DNA of 64,000 nt, taken from NCBI RefSeq assembly GCF_019431375.1, contig NZ_CP080267.1, positions 868,001 to 932,000 on the forward strand, in the 5' to 3' direction. The translations under genes were made by a program, and so were the position numbers. Below, piece by piece: positions 1-9,518 of the stretch (positions within the stretch are counted from its first letter, which is position 1; every line of letters begins with the position of its first letter). The notes below the pieces were generated by a model. The model searched no databases. It had not been told where the DNA came from and saw only the letters and a list, made by a program, of their open reading frames with translations. Source of the DNA: Alcanivorax sp. Lineage in GTDB: Bacteria; Pseudomonadota; Gammaproteobacteria; Pseudomonadales; Alcanivoracaceae.

Positions 1-1017
1 TGGCTGCTGGCTCTGGCGTCCTATAATGCCGGCGGTGGTACCGTATCACGCGCCATCCGACGCAACGAAGAAGCTGGCAGGCCAACGGATTTCTGGCACC
101 TGGACCTGCCGCGGGAAACTACCGCCTACGTACCCAAACTGCTGGCTATTGCCCAGATCGTACAGGCCCCGGAGACCTACGGCGTCACGCTTCACCCGAT
201 CCAGAACGAGGCCTACTTCAGCACCGTGGAAACCGGCGGTCAGATTGATCTGACCCAGGCCGCCCGACTCGCAGATATATCCGTAGAAGAACTCTATCTG
301 CTCAACCCTTCTTTCAACCGTTGGGCAACCTCACCGGATGGTCCTCACCGTCTTCTGGTGCCGGTTGATCGGGAAGAGCGCTTCCGTACCGGGCTGGCCG
401 AATTGCCGGAAGGCCAACGGATGCAATGGGTCCGTTACGAAATTCGTCCCGGGGACAACCTGGGCGCGATTGCGCGCAAACACCGCACCACACCGCAGGT
501 CCTGCGCAGCATCAACAAGCTGAACGGCAACACCATCATCGCCGGGCGCACCCTGCTGATTCCCGGGCCCTCGTCCGGAAAAGGCGACTACAGCCTCAGT
601 GAAGAGGCACGACTGGCTGCCAACCAATCCCGGCAACGCAAAGGCCGACAACGGGTCAATTACACCGTGCAGTCCGGCGATACCCTGTGGGACATTTCGC
701 GCCGCTACGATGTGGGCGTGAAGGAACTGGCCAAGTGGAACAACATGGCCCCCGGTGACAGGCTGCGTATCGGTCAATCCCTGGCTGTGTGGAGCGAATC
801 CAGCCAGGGCGGCACCGTCACTCCTGCGAAAGATGACAAGATGGTGCGCAAGCTACGCTATGCCGTACGCAGTGGAGACTCCTTGTATGCCATTGCAGAC
901 CGCTTTAATGTATCGGTGAATGACATCAAGAGCTGGAACGACCGAGTAGCCAGCAATCGTTACATTAAACCCGGGCAACGGCTGACACTCTACGTTGATA
1001 TTCGCAAAACATTCTAG
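1..1017 (+). CDS. mltD: Membrane-bound lytic murein transglycosylase D, 3' part (truncated by the window edge)
   Basis: Frame 1 is open from the first base to TAG at 1015-1017, giving 338 residues of a protein that starts upstream. The first residues contain ASYNAG, the end of the SLT (family 23) transglycosylase domain. Three LysM peptidoglycan-binding repeats follow, each opening with a Y-x-[VI]-x-[SP]-G-D-[ST]-L-like motif, at about fragment residues 144-188, 221-266 and 281-330. The protein cleaves murein glycan strands with formation of anhydro ends and is normally an outer-membrane lipoprotein; the signal part and catalytic glutamate lie outside the window. Its last 23 bases overlap the start of the next gene, which suggests cotranscription with the peptide importer. 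A wall-degrading enzyme next to an oligopeptide importer would fit recycling of wall peptides, but that is inference. Confidence 0.93.
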   Translation, partial: WLLALASYNAGGGTVSRAIRRNEEAGRPTDFWHLDLPRETTAYVPKLLAIAQIVQAPETYGVTLHPIQNEAYFSTVETGGQIDLTQAARLADISVEELYLLNPSFNRWATSPDGPHRLLVPVDREERFRTGLAELPEGQRMQWVRYEIRPGDNLGAIARKHRTTPQVLRSINKLNGNTIIAGRTLLIPGPSSGKGDYSLSEEARLAANQSRQRKGRQRVNYTVQSGDTLWDISRRYDVGVKELAKWNNMAPGDRLRIGQSLAVWSESSQGGTVTPAKDDKMVRKLRYAVRSGDSLYAIADRFNVSVNDIKSWNDRVASNRYIKPGQRLTLYVDIRKTF

Positions 1018-2830
1018 AACCGCTCTGGCCCTTGTGGCCCTGCTCCTCGGCGTGGCCAGCCACGCCGAGGTAACCCGCAGCCACGGCTATCATCCCTTCG
1101 GCAACCTCAAATACCCTGCCGATTTTCAGCACCTTGCCTACGTCAATCCCGATGCCCCCAAAGGCGGCACCCTGCGGCTTTATGGCCAGGGCACCTTTGA
1201 CAGCCTCAACCCGTATATTCTCAAGGGTATCAGCCCGGCTGATACCCCCGGCATGCAGATGTACGGCGTCACCGAACTGGCCGACAGCCTGCTGATGGGC
1301 AACCAGTCCCATAATCGCCTTGGCGATGAAGCAGGCGCCGCCTACGGCCTGATCGCTGAATGGGTGGAATATCCTGAAGACCGGAGCTGGGCCACTTTCC
1401 GCATCCGCGAACAGGCCCGCTTCCATGATGGCCACCCGATCCGGGCCGAGGATGTGGTGTTCAGCTTTGACATTCTGCTCAGCAAGGGCAAACCCGAGTA
1501 CACCCTGCAACTGGCGGACCTGGCCAGTGTCGAGGCACTGGATCCTCTCACCGTCAAGTTCACCTTCAAGGAAAGCCGCAAGGATTTACCCCTGGTGGTC
1601 GGTTCGATCCCCATCCTGCCCAGACATTATTGGGAAAAAAACGATTTCGAGCGGGCAACCCTTACCCCGGCATTGTCCAGCGGCCCTTATCAGGTCAGTT
1701 CGGTCAAACCTGGCAAGCAGGTGGTGTTTCAGCGGGTCAAGGACTACTGGGCAGCGGACCTGCCGGTTAACCGCGGACGCTACAACTTTCACCAGGTGGT
1801 CTTCGAGTTTTTCCGCGATGCAGACGTGGCTTTCGAGGCCTTCAAATCCGGTGATTATGACCTGCATTACGATTACAGTTCGAAGCATTGGGCTACTGCC
1901 TACGATTTTGCTGCCGTGAAACAGGGTCAGATCATCAAACAGGAAATTCCTCACCAGATGCCTCGACCGGTGCAGGCTTTCTTTTTCAATACCCGCAAAG
2001 CCCCGTTTAATGACCTGAATGTGCGCAAGGCCGCCAGCCTGCTATTTGACTTTGAATGGTCCAATCGCAACCTGTTCAGCAATGCCTATACTCGCACCGT
2101 CAGCTGGTTCCCCAACAGCCCCTACTCTGCGCCGGTTCCCGCCACGTCCAAAGAGCAAGACCTGCTGGCGGATCAGGCGGAACACCTGCCGGACAATTTC
2201 TTCACTGCCGACATCCATCCCCCGGTGAATGACGGCAGTGGCCAGATCCGCAATCGCATGCGCGAAGCGCTATCGCTGCTACAGGCCAGCGGTTGGCGCC
2301 TGCAGGATCACAAGCTGGTCAATGCACAAGGCAAGCCTTTACGTTTTACTGTCCTCAATTCCCATAACCCCGGCATTTACCGCATCCTTGCCCCCTGGTT
2401 CCGTAACCTGAAGCGACTGGGCATTGAAGCCGACTATCGGGAAGTGGAGCCCGCCGCCTACAAGGAGCGCCTGGACAACTTTGACTATGATGTGGTGCTG
2501 TTTGTACTGCCGATGCGGGACTACCCCGGGCCGGAGCTGACCAATTATTTCGCGTCAAGCAGTGCGGATATCATCGGCAGCAAGAACCTGGCGGGCATCA
2601 GCCATCCGGTTATCGATTATCTGATTCGCACCGCCCACTCTGCAAAAGAAGAGGCAGACTATGTCCTGAGCCTGCAAGCACTGGACCGGATGTTGCGCTA
2701 CCAGCATTACGGCGTCCTGAATTACCATATCCGCCATCACCGGGTTGCCTGGTGGGACAGATTTTCCCGGCCTTCGGAACCGATACCGTTCGGGTTGGGT
2801 CTGGATACCTGGTGGATGAAAAATAAATAA
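995..2830 (+). CDS. yejA: Extracellular solute-binding protein family 5, YejA-like (first copy)
   Basis: 611-residue periplasmic binding protein of the DppA/OppA/YejA family, which delivers oligopeptides (microcin C in E. coli) to YejBEF. The start is TTG at 995, inside the end of mltD; it gives a clear signal peptide (charged start, hydrophobic core, cleavage after S-H-A near residue 24). Other candidate starts would remove this signal. No strong Shine-Dalgarno sequence is seen, so translation is probably coupled to mltD. The family motifs NPDAPKGG and FDSLNP are present near the mature N-terminus. It is a paralogue of the next gene: the two align along their whole length and are the same size. 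Two binding proteins probably feed one permease/ATPase set with different peptide preferences; this is inferred. Confidence 0.9.
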   Translation: MIFAKHSRTALALVALLLGVASHAEVTRSHGYHPFGNLKYPADFQHLAYVNPDAPKGGTLRLYGQGTFDSLNPYILKGISPADTPGMQMYGVTELADSLLMGNQSHNRLGDEAGAAYGLIAEWVEYPEDRSWATFRIREQARFHDGHPIRAEDVVFSFDILLSKGKPEYTLQLADLASVEALDPLTVKFTFKESRKDLPLVVGSIPILPRHYWEKNDFERATLTPALSSGPYQVSSVKPGKQVVFQRVKDYWAADLPVNRGRYNFHQVVFEFFRDADVAFEAFKSGDYDLHYDYSSKHWATAYDFAAVKQGQIIKQEIPHQMPRPVQAFFFNTRKAPFNDLNVRKAASLLFDFEWSNRNLFSNAYTRTVSWFPNSPYSAPVPATSKEQDLLADQAEHLPDNFFTADIHPPVNDGSGQIRNRMREALSLLQASGWRLQDHKLVNAQGKPLRFTVLNSHNPGIYRILAPWFRNLKRLGIEADYREVEPAAYKERLDNFDYDVVLFVLPMRDYPGPELTNYFASSSADIIGSKNLAGISHPVIDYLIRTAHSAKEEADYVLSLQALDRMLRYQHYGVLNYHIRHHRVAWWDRFSRPSEPIPFGLGLDTWWMKNK

Positions 2831-2990
2831 TACGCGCACGCTTCACGTAGACATGCAACAAGACCGGCCTCGTTTCCGCGTTGTCAGGCCCCGATTCTCC
2901 GACGACAACGGAAGCGGCAACAGACAAGGTTGCCATCACCCACCCGTTGCGTGTTGCCGGTAAGCGTGCCGCATGAAAAAAGGAGTCATT

Positions 2991-4808
2991 ATGGCCATTC
3001 ACAGCACTGTGCTGCGTGGGCTGTTTGTTGGGCTGTGTGCGTTCACAGCATTGGCACATGCCGAAATCCACAAAAGCCATGCGATTGCCATGCATGGCCA
3101 GCCCCAGTACCCCGCCGGGTTCTCGCATTTTGATTACACCAACCCCAAGGCTCCCAAAGGCGGCGAGCTGCGGCTGCATGTGATTGGCGGTTTCGACTCC
3201 CTCAACCCCTTTGTTTCCAAGGGCCGCGCTGCTGCCGGCATGGCGTTTCTGGATAACTCCTACCTGTACGATTCGCTTACTGTCCGTGGCGAAGACGAAC
3301 CGTTCACCCAGTACGGATTGCTGGCAGAAAGCATCGAATGGCCGGATGACCGCAGCTGGGTACGTTTCCATCTTCGCGAAGAAGCCCGCTTTGCCGACGG
3401 AGAACCGGTGCGGGCAGACGATGTGGCCTGGACCTTTCAGACCCTGCTGGAGAAAGGCAAGCCTTTCTACAGCTATTACTACGCAGCCGTAGAGCGCGTG
3501 GAAGTCAACGACCCGCTCACCGTCACCTTCCATTTCAAGACCCGTGACAACCGGGAACTGCCGCTGATCATCGGTCAGCTCCCGGTGCTACCCAAACACC
3601 ATTGGCAAGACCGGCAGTTCGACAAGGATGGCATGTTGCCCCCACTGGGCTCCGGCCCCTACTCCCTGGCAGAGGCAAAACCCGGCAAGAAAGTGGTTTA
3701 CCAGCGCCGCAAGGATTACTGGGCCCAATCGCTCCCCGTCATGAAGGGGCGCAACAACTTTGATCGCATCACCTACGATTACTACCTGGATGAAACGGCG
3801 GCTCTGGAAGCGTTCAAAAGTGGCCGCTACGACTGGCGCCATGAGAACAACTCCAAGCTCTGGGCCACAGCCTATAAGGGACCGGCCTTCAAAAGCGGCG
3901 AAATTGTTACCGATGAGGTCAGCCACGGAAATCCCTGGGGCGCACAGGCCTTTATCTTCAATCTGCGCAAAGACCTGTTCAAGGATGAGACCCTGAGAGA
4001 GGCGATTGGTTACGCCTTTGATTTCCAGTGGTCCAACGACAACCTGTTCTATGGGCAGTACAAACAGAACCGCAGTTACTTTGATAACTCCGAGATGGCC
4101 GCCACCGGCCTGCCCTCCAAGGCAGAACTGGAACTGCTGGAGCCATACCGGGAGCAACTGCCAGAAGCAGTTTTCAACAAGGAATACCAGCCACCCAAAA
4201 CCGATGGCTCCGGTCGCCCCCGTGAAAACCTGCGCAAGGCATCCATGCTGCTCAAGGAAGCCGGCTACCAGCTCCGCGACGGCCAGCTTTACACCCCGGA
4301 TAACAAACCGGTTCGCTTCGAGTTCCTGCTCAGCTCTCCGGCCTTCGAGCGCATCGTGCTGCCGTTCTCCCGCAACCTGAAGGCACTGGGTATTGTTGCC
4401 AACGTGTCCAAGGTCGATTCATCCCTGTGGGTTGAACGCATCCAGAATTTCGACTTCGACATGATTGTCTACCGCATGGGCCAATCCAGCTCACCCGGCA
4501 ACGAACAACAGGAATACTGGTCTTCCGAGGCCGCCGACCAACCCGGTAGCCGCAACCTGATCGGCATCAAGAACCCGGTCGTTGATGCGCTGGTAGATAA
4601 AATTGTCGCAGCCCAGACCCGGGAAGAGCTGATCACCCGCTGCCGGGCTCTGGACCGTGTGCTGCAATGGCACCATTACAGCGTGTTCAACTGGTATTCC
4701 GACGAGTACCGTCTCGCCTACCAGTCACGCCTGCGCCATCCCAGGCTCGGCAGGTACGTAGGCATGGATGCTGCCCTGGATACCTGGTGGGATAGCACGG
4801 CTAAATGA
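2991..4808 (+). CDS. yejA: Extracellular solute-binding protein family 5, YejA-like (second copy)
   Basis: 605 residues from the ATG at 2991, preferred over the in-frame ATG at 2973 because a good Shine-Dalgarno sequence (AAGGAG, 2980-2985) lies 5 bases before 2991 and inside the longer version. The signal peptide ends at A-H-A near residue 24. The mature protein keeps the NPKAPKGG and FDSLNP motifs of the YejA subgroup. Its stop overlaps the yejB start by 4 bp (ATGA), so this copy is the canonical YejA of the operon. The 160-base gap before it holds no convincing promoter or terminator, so it may be transcribed with the first copy. Expected role: capture of oligopeptides in the periplasm for YejBEF. 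Confidence 0.92.
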   Translation: MAIHSTVLRGLFVGLCAFTALAHAEIHKSHAIAMHGQPQYPAGFSHFDYTNPKAPKGGELRLHVIGGFDSLNPFVSKGRAAAGMAFLDNSYLYDSLTVRGEDEPFTQYGLLAESIEWPDDRSWVRFHLREEARFADGEPVRADDVAWTFQTLLEKGKPFYSYYYAAVERVEVNDPLTVTFHFKTRDNRELPLIIGQLPVLPKHHWQDRQFDKDGMLPPLGSGPYSLAEAKPGKKVVYQRRKDYWAQSLPVMKGRNNFDRITYDYYLDETAALEAFKSGRYDWRHENNSKLWATAYKGPAFKSGEIVTDEVSHGNPWGAQAFIFNLRKDLFKDETLREAIGYAFDFQWSNDNLFYGQYKQNRSYFDNSEMAATGLPSKAELELLEPYREQLPEAVFNKEYQPPKTDGSGRPRENLRKASMLLKEAGYQLRDGQLYTPDNKPVRFEFLLSSPAFERIVLPFSRNLKALGIVANVSKVDSSLWVERIQNFDFDMIVYRMGQSSSPGNEQQEYWSSEAADQPGSRNLIGIKNPVVDALVDKIVAAQTREELITRCRALDRVLQWHHYSVFNWYSDEYRLAYQSRLRHPRLGRYVGMDAALDTWWDSTAK

Positions 4809-5884
4809 TGCGCTATTACATTGCCAAACGGCTGTTGCTGGTTCTTCCTACCTTGTTCGGCATCCTGCTGCTGAACTTTCTGGTGATACAGGCCGCCCCC
4901 GGCGGACCGGTGGAAAAGACACTGGCAGAGCTGCAGGGAATTGGTGGCGGCGGTACCGGCAGCAGCTTTGCCGGCGGCAGTGCAGACACCGTCAGCGGCG
5001 GTGAATACCGTGGCTCCAGGGGGCTGCCGCCGGAACTGGTGGAGCGCATCGAGAAGATGTACGGTTTCGACAAGCCTGCCCACGAACGCTTCTGGCTGAT
5101 GATCAAAAACTACTTCAGTTTTGATTTCGGTGAATCCTACTACCGGGACCGCTCCGTCACCGAACTGATTGTGGAACGCCTCCCGGTGTCCATCTCCCTG
5201 GGGCTGTGGAGCACCCTGATTGCCTACATGATTTCCATTCCACTGGGCATTCGCAAGGCAGTCAGGGATGGATCACGCTTCGATGTCTGGTCGAGCACCG
5301 CCATCATTATCGGTTTTGCCATCCCCAGCTTTCTGCTTGGCATTCTGTTGATTGTGCTGTTCGCCGGCGGCTCTTATTTCGAGTGGTTCCCGCTTCGCGG
5401 ACTCACCTCGGACAATTTTGACGAACTGAGCCTGTTCGGCAAAATTATCGATTACGCCTGGCATATCACCCTGCCCACCATTGCCATTGTGGTCGGCAAC
5501 TTCGCCACCTTGTCCATGCTGACCAAGAATTCCTTCATGGATGAAATCCGCAAGCAGTATGTGCAGACCGCCCGCGCCAAGGGGCTGAGTGAAAAGCAGG
5601 TGCTATATGGCCATGTGTTCCGCAACGCCATGCTGATCATCATCGCCGGCTTTCCCGCCGCCTTTATCAGCATGTTCTTTACCGGTGTACTGCTGATCGA
5701 ATTCATCTTCTCCCTGGACGGTCTCGGGTTGCTGGGCTTTGAATCGGTGATCAACCGGGACTACCCGGTGGTCTTCGGCACCCTGTTCATTTTCACCCTG
5801 ATCGGCCTGTTGCTTAAGCTGGTCAGCGACCTGACCTATATGTGGGTAGACCCCCGCATTGACTTTGAACGGAGGGACAACTGA
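4805..5884 (+). CDS. yejB: Oligopeptide ABC transporter permease YejB
   Basis: 359-residue inner-membrane permease of the DppB/OppB class with about six membrane segments. It begins MMRYYIAKRL, with the first membrane helix directly after, and has a glycine/serine-rich periplasmic insertion at about residues 38-75, as usual for YejB. The EAA-type cytoplasmic loop that docks on the ATPase is visible around the sequence RAKGLSEKQV, followed by H-x-F-R-N-A. The start overlaps yejA by 4 bp and the stop overlaps yejE by 1 bp, so the operon is translationally coupled. It forms the channel with YejE. Confidence 0.94.
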   Translation: MMRYYIAKRLLLVLPTLFGILLLNFLVIQAAPGGPVEKTLAELQGIGGGGTGSSFAGGSADTVSGGEYRGSRGLPPELVERIEKMYGFDKPAHERFWLMIKNYFSFDFGESYYRDRSVTELIVERLPVSISLGLWSTLIAYMISIPLGIRKAVRDGSRFDVWSSTAIIIGFAIPSFLLGILLIVLFAGGSYFEWFPLRGLTSDNFDELSLFGKIIDYAWHITLPTIAIVVGNFATLSMLTKNSFMDEIRKQYVQTARAKGLSEKQVLYGHVFRNAMLIIIAGFPAAFISMFFTGVLLIEFIFSLDGLGLLGFESVINRDYPVVFGTLFIFTLIGLLLKLVSDLTYMWVDPRIDFERRDN

Positions 5885-6927
5885 TGGCTCTGCCCTCCCT
5901 GCGTTTGCGCAATCCGGTATCCGCCCGCCAATGGCAGGCGTTTCGCAGCAACCGCCGTGGCTACTGGTCGTTATGGATTTTTCTGGTGCTGTTCATCCTC
6001 AGCCTGGGCGCAGAATTCATCGCCAACGACAAGCCTCTTCTGGTCCACTACGACGGCGAGCTCTACACCCCGGTATTCAATGCCTACCCGGAAACCACCT
6101 TTGGCGGTTTTTTCGAATCGGAAGCCAATTACCGGGACCCGGTGGTGAAAGATCTGATCGAAGAGAGCGGCTGGATACTCTGGCCGCCGATTCGCTTCAG
6201 CTACAACACCATCAACTACGACCTGAGCGAACCGGCCCCTGCCCCACCCTCAGCGGAAAACTGGCTGGGCACCGATGATCAGGGCCGTGATGTGGTCGCC
6301 GGATTGATCTACGGCTTTCGTATTTCCGTACTGTTCGGGCTGATGCTGACGCTGTTCTCCAGCATTGTCGGCATTATTATTGGTGCCATTCAGGGTTACT
6401 ACGGTGGCTGGCTGGATCTGGCCGGGCAGCGTTTTCTGGAAATCTGGTCAAGCATGCCGATCCTGTTTCTGATCATCATCATCTCCAGCTTCGTGGTACC
6501 GAGTTTCTGGACATTGCTGATTATCATGCTGCTGTTTTCCTGGATGACACTGGTGGATCTGGTGCGGGCCGAATTCCTGCGCTGTCGCAATATGGATTAT
6601 GTACGCGCCGCTCACGCCATGGGTGTGCGAACACCGGTGATCATGTTCCGCCATATGTTGCCCAATGCCATGGTCGCCACCATCACCTTCCTTCCCTTCA
6701 TTCTCAACGGTGCCGTAGTAACACTCACCTCCCTGGACTTTATCGGTTTCGGGCTCCCCCCGGATGCACCATCACTGGGGCGCCTGGTAGGTCAGGGAAA
6801 GGCCAACCTGCACGCTCCCTGGTTGGGTATCAGCGTCTTTGCCACGCTCACGGTCATGCTCACTCTGCTGGTGTTTATCGGTGAAGCCGTCCGTGATGCG
6901 TTCGACACAAGGAAGTTTCTGCAATGA
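5884..6927 (+). CDS. yejE: Oligopeptide ABC transporter permease YejE
   Basis: 347-residue inner-membrane permease of the DppC/OppC class, with a short cytoplasmic N-terminus, one helix at about residues 30-50, a long periplasmic loop typical of YejE, and five further helices. GTDDQGRDV before the second helix is the DppC/OppC N-terminal motif. The EAA loop reads A-A-H-A-M-G-V followed by RHMLPNA. It pairs with YejB. It overlaps yejB by 1 bp (TGATG) and yejF by 4 bp (ATGA). Confidence 0.94.
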   Translation: MALPSLRLRNPVSARQWQAFRSNRRGYWSLWIFLVLFILSLGAEFIANDKPLLVHYDGELYTPVFNAYPETTFGGFFESEANYRDPVVKDLIEESGWILWPPIRFSYNTINYDLSEPAPAPPSAENWLGTDDQGRDVVAGLIYGFRISVLFGLMLTLFSSIVGIIIGAIQGYYGGWLDLAGQRFLEIWSSMPILFLIIIISSFVVPSFWTLLIIMLLFSWMTLVDLVRAEFLRCRNMDYVRAAHAMGVRTPVIMFRHMLPNAMVATITFLPFILNGAVVTLTSLDFIGFGLPPDAPSLGRLVGQGKANLHAPWLGISVFATLTVMLTLLVFIGEAVRDAFDTRKFLQ

Positions 6928-8498
6928 GCCTCCTATCCCTGCGCGGCCTGACCATTCGATTCGGCCAGGATGTGGCCGTGGATAACATGTCCCTGGATCT
7001 GGAACCCGGCCACATGCTGGCGCTGGTCGGGGAGTCCGGTTCCGGCAAATCACTGACTGCCCTGTCAATTCTTGATCTGCTGCCGGATAGCGCCAGCTGG
7101 CAGGCTGAGACCCTGACCCTGGATGGTGAAAACCTGCTGGGCCTCACGGAGAATCGCAAACGTGCCCTGCGCGGCGGCCGTATCGGCACCATTTTCCAGG
7201 AGCCCCTCACAGCGCTTAACCCACTGCATACCGTGGAGAAACAGATCAGCGAAAGTCTGTTTGTCCATCAGGGCATGAGTCGTCATAAGGCCCGTGCACG
7301 CTGCCTGGAATTGCTCGGCCAGGTGGAGCTCCCTGCCACCACGGAAATGCTGGGGCGCTATCCCCACCAGCTCAGTGGTGGCCAGCGTCAGCGGGTAATG
7401 ATCGCCATGGCCCTGGCCAACGATCCACAGATCCTGATTGCCGACGAGCCCACCACCGCTCTCGACGTAACCGTTCAGGAAACCATCCTGACCCTGATCA
7501 AGCGATTGCAGAACGATCTGAACCTGTCGATTCTGCTGATCAGCCATGACCTGGCGGTGGTCAGTCGCTTTGCCGATGACATCCTGGTCATGCACCACGG
7601 CAAGAAGGTGGAAGCCGGCCCCACTGCACAGGTGCTGGCAGAACCCAAGGAGGCTTACACCCGGCACCTGATCAGCTCTGAGCCCCGCGGCAAGATGCCG
7701 CCACTAGCCGAACACGCTCCGGTGCTGCTGGAAGCCACCACCATGGCGGTCACCTTCAAGGAAAAGCGCCAGAGCCTGTTCTCCCCTGCCCCGTTGATGC
7801 GTGCTGTGGACGACATTGATCTTTGCGTAAGGCGCGGCGAAACCCTGGGCATTGTTGGCGAATCCGGCTCCGGCAAATCCACGCTGGCACTGGCGTTGTT
7901 GCGCCTGGTAAAAAGCCAGGGCCAGATCCTCATGGACGGCACCGATCTGCGCCAACTAAACCACCGCCAAATGCGAGGCTGGCGAAGTCGCCTGCAGGTG
8001 GTGTTCCAGGACCCGTTCGGCAGCCTTAATCCACGCATGACCGTGGGTCAGATCGTGGCGGAAGGCCTGGCCGTGCACGCCAGCGCCATGTCCCGTCAGG
8101 AAAGGGATGGCAAAGTCATCCAGATGCTCGACGAAGTGGATCTGCCGGCGGAAGCCCGCTACCGCTACCCCCACGAGTTTTCCGGCGGTCAGCGGCAACG
8201 TATCGCCATTGCCCGGGCCCTGATCATGGAGCCGGAGCTGCTGATACTGGATGAACCCACCTCAGCCCTGGACCGGAGTGTGCAATACCAGATTCTGGAA
8301 CTGCTGAAGTCGCTGCAAAAGAAACATGATCTCAGCTATCTGTTTATCAGCCATGATCTGAAAGTCATACGCTCCATCTGTCACCGGGTCATGGTGATGA
8401 AAGATGGCAAAGTAGTGGAACAAGGTGAGACCGAGGCCGTTTTCGACCAGCCGCAGCACAGTTACACGCTTAAGTTGATGTCTGCCGCCTTTGCCTGA
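6924..8498 (+). CDS. yejF: Oligopeptide ABC transporter ATP-binding protein with two NBDs, YejF
   Basis: 524-residue fusion of two ATPase domains, as in E. coli YejF. Domain 1: Walker A GESGSGKS at residues 36-43, signature LSGGQRQR near 150, Walker B with D174-E175. Domain 2: Walker A at residues 312-319, signature FSGGQRQR, Walker B LILDEPT. Each half also has the oligopeptide-type C-terminal extension. It energises import through YejB/YejE. It is the last gene of the operon; no hairpin terminator is evident in the 130 bases before fabI. Confidence 0.95.
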   Translation: MSLLSLRGLTIRFGQDVAVDNMSLDLEPGHMLALVGESGSGKSLTALSILDLLPDSASWQAETLTLDGENLLGLTENRKRALRGGRIGTIFQEPLTALNPLHTVEKQISESLFVHQGMSRHKARARCLELLGQVELPATTEMLGRYPHQLSGGQRQRVMIAMALANDPQILIADEPTTALDVTVQETILTLIKRLQNDLNLSILLISHDLAVVSRFADDILVMHHGKKVEAGPTAQVLAEPKEAYTRHLISSEPRGKMPPLAEHAPVLLEATTMAVTFKEKRQSLFSPAPLMRAVDDIDLCVRRGETLGIVGESGSGKSTLALALLRLVKSQGQILMDGTDLRQLNHRQMRGWRSRLQVVFQDPFGSLNPRMTVGQIVAEGLAVHASAMSRQERDGKVIQMLDEVDLPAEARYRYPHEFSGGQRQRIAIARALIMEPELLILDEPTSALDRSVQYQILELLKSLQKKHDLSYLFISHDLKVIRSICHRVMVMKDGKVVEQGETEAVFDQPQHSYTLKLMSAAFA

Positions 8499-8631
8499 GG
8501 AAAGCCCCGGGAAACACACCGTTGCATTTGTCAGCCCGTGAAGAGACGTCAAACTCGCTTTAATTGCCTATACTTGGCCCAGTCGTTATGTTGGCCACCA
8601 ATCGGAACAACCAGAACCACGAGGGATGACC

Positions 8632-9432
8632 ATGGGATTTCTAGCAGGCAAACGCTACCTGATTGTCGGCGTCGCCAGTGACCGCTCCATTGCCACCGGT
8701 ATCGCTGAAGCAATGCATCGCGAGGGTGCTGAGCTGGCCTTTACCTTCCAGAACGAGAAACTGAAAAGCCGGGTCGTGAAAGCGGCTGAACGCTACGGCA
8801 GTAGCGAAGCCCTGTGCTACCCCTGCGATGTGGCAAGCGATGAAGAAATCGAGGCCGTGTTCACCGCGCTGGGCAAGCAATGGGACGGCCTGGATGGCAT
8901 TATCCATGCGGTCGGCTTTGCCCCCGGTAATGAGCTTGATGGTAACTTCGCGGAAGTGGCAACCCGGGAAGGTTTCCGTATCGCCCATGATATCTCCAGC
9001 TACAGCTTCGTTGCCCTGGCCAAGGCCGGTCGCCAGATGATGGCAAATCGCAATGGCTCGCTGCTGACACTCACCTATCATGCCGCCCGCCAGACCGTTC
9101 CAAACTACAACGTGATGGGTCTCGCCAAGGCCAGCCTGGAAGCCTCTGTTCGTTATCTGGCGTCCAGCATGGGTCCGGAAGGCATTCGGGTGAACGGGAT
9201 TTCCGCCGGTCCGATCCGCACCCTGGCGGCATCCGGCATCAAGAAATTCCGCAGCATGCTGGACTATAACGCCGCCAAGGCACCGCTACGCAGAAATGTG
9301 ACCATCGAGGAAGTGGGTAACGTGGCAGCCTTTCTCTGCTCTGACCTGGCTTCCGGTATCACCGGCGAAATCACCTACGTAGATGCCGGTGCCAGCACCG
9401 TATCCATGCCGTTTGAGATGGATAGCGAGTAA
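8632..9432 (+). CDS. fabI: Enoyl-[acyl-carrier-protein] reductase (NADH), FabI type
   Basis: 266 residues. It reduces trans-2-enoyl-ACP in the last step of each fatty-acid elongation cycle; cytosolic SDR fold, target of triclosan in the family. The start at 8632 (MGFLAGKR) is chosen over the ATG two codons earlier because FabI proteins begin MGFL and the GAGGG at 8621-8625 is well placed. The catalytic Y-x6-K (PNYNVMGLAKA) and the second conserved Tyr ten residues before it are present, as are GFAPG and ISAGPIRTLAASGI. Two usually conserved stretches differ: the LGAER of FabI is HAARQ, and the C-terminal VDGGF is VDAGA. A TATACT -10-like hexamer lies at 8569-8574, without a good -35. Function as FabI is likely but the substrate range could be altered. 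Confidence 0.9.
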   Translation: MGFLAGKRYLIVGVASDRSIATGIAEAMHREGAELAFTFQNEKLKSRVVKAAERYGSSEALCYPCDVASDEEIEAVFTALGKQWDGLDGIIHAVGFAPGNELDGNFAEVATREGFRIAHDISSYSFVALAKAGRQMMANRNGSLLTLTYHAARQTVPNYNVMGLAKASLEASVRYLASSMGPEGIRVNGISAGPIRTLAASGIKKFRSMLDYNAAKAPLRRNVTIEEVGNVAAFLCSDLASGITGEITYVDAGASTVSMPFEMDSE

Positions 9433-9467
9433 GCCAAACGCAGCCCCGCGACGGGGATTGCAGGCAT

Positions 9468-9502
9468 AAAAAAAAGCTCACCATTGCTGGTGAGCTTTTT
9501 TT
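9468..9502. terminator. Bidirectional rho-independent terminator between fabI and ppiD
   Basis: Perfect 7-bp stem GCTCACC (9476-9482) / GGTGAGC (9489-9495) with a 6-base loop, eight A on the left and seven T on the right, so it can stop transcription from both convergent genes. Confidence 0.93.
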
Positions 9503-9518
9503 GTGTCTACCGGTCGTG

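Noticed and set aside
2831..2990. Terminator or promoter between the two yejA copies
   Set aside because: Only a weak GTTGTC/GACAAC pairing with a long loop and no T-run; no acceptable -35/-10 pair.
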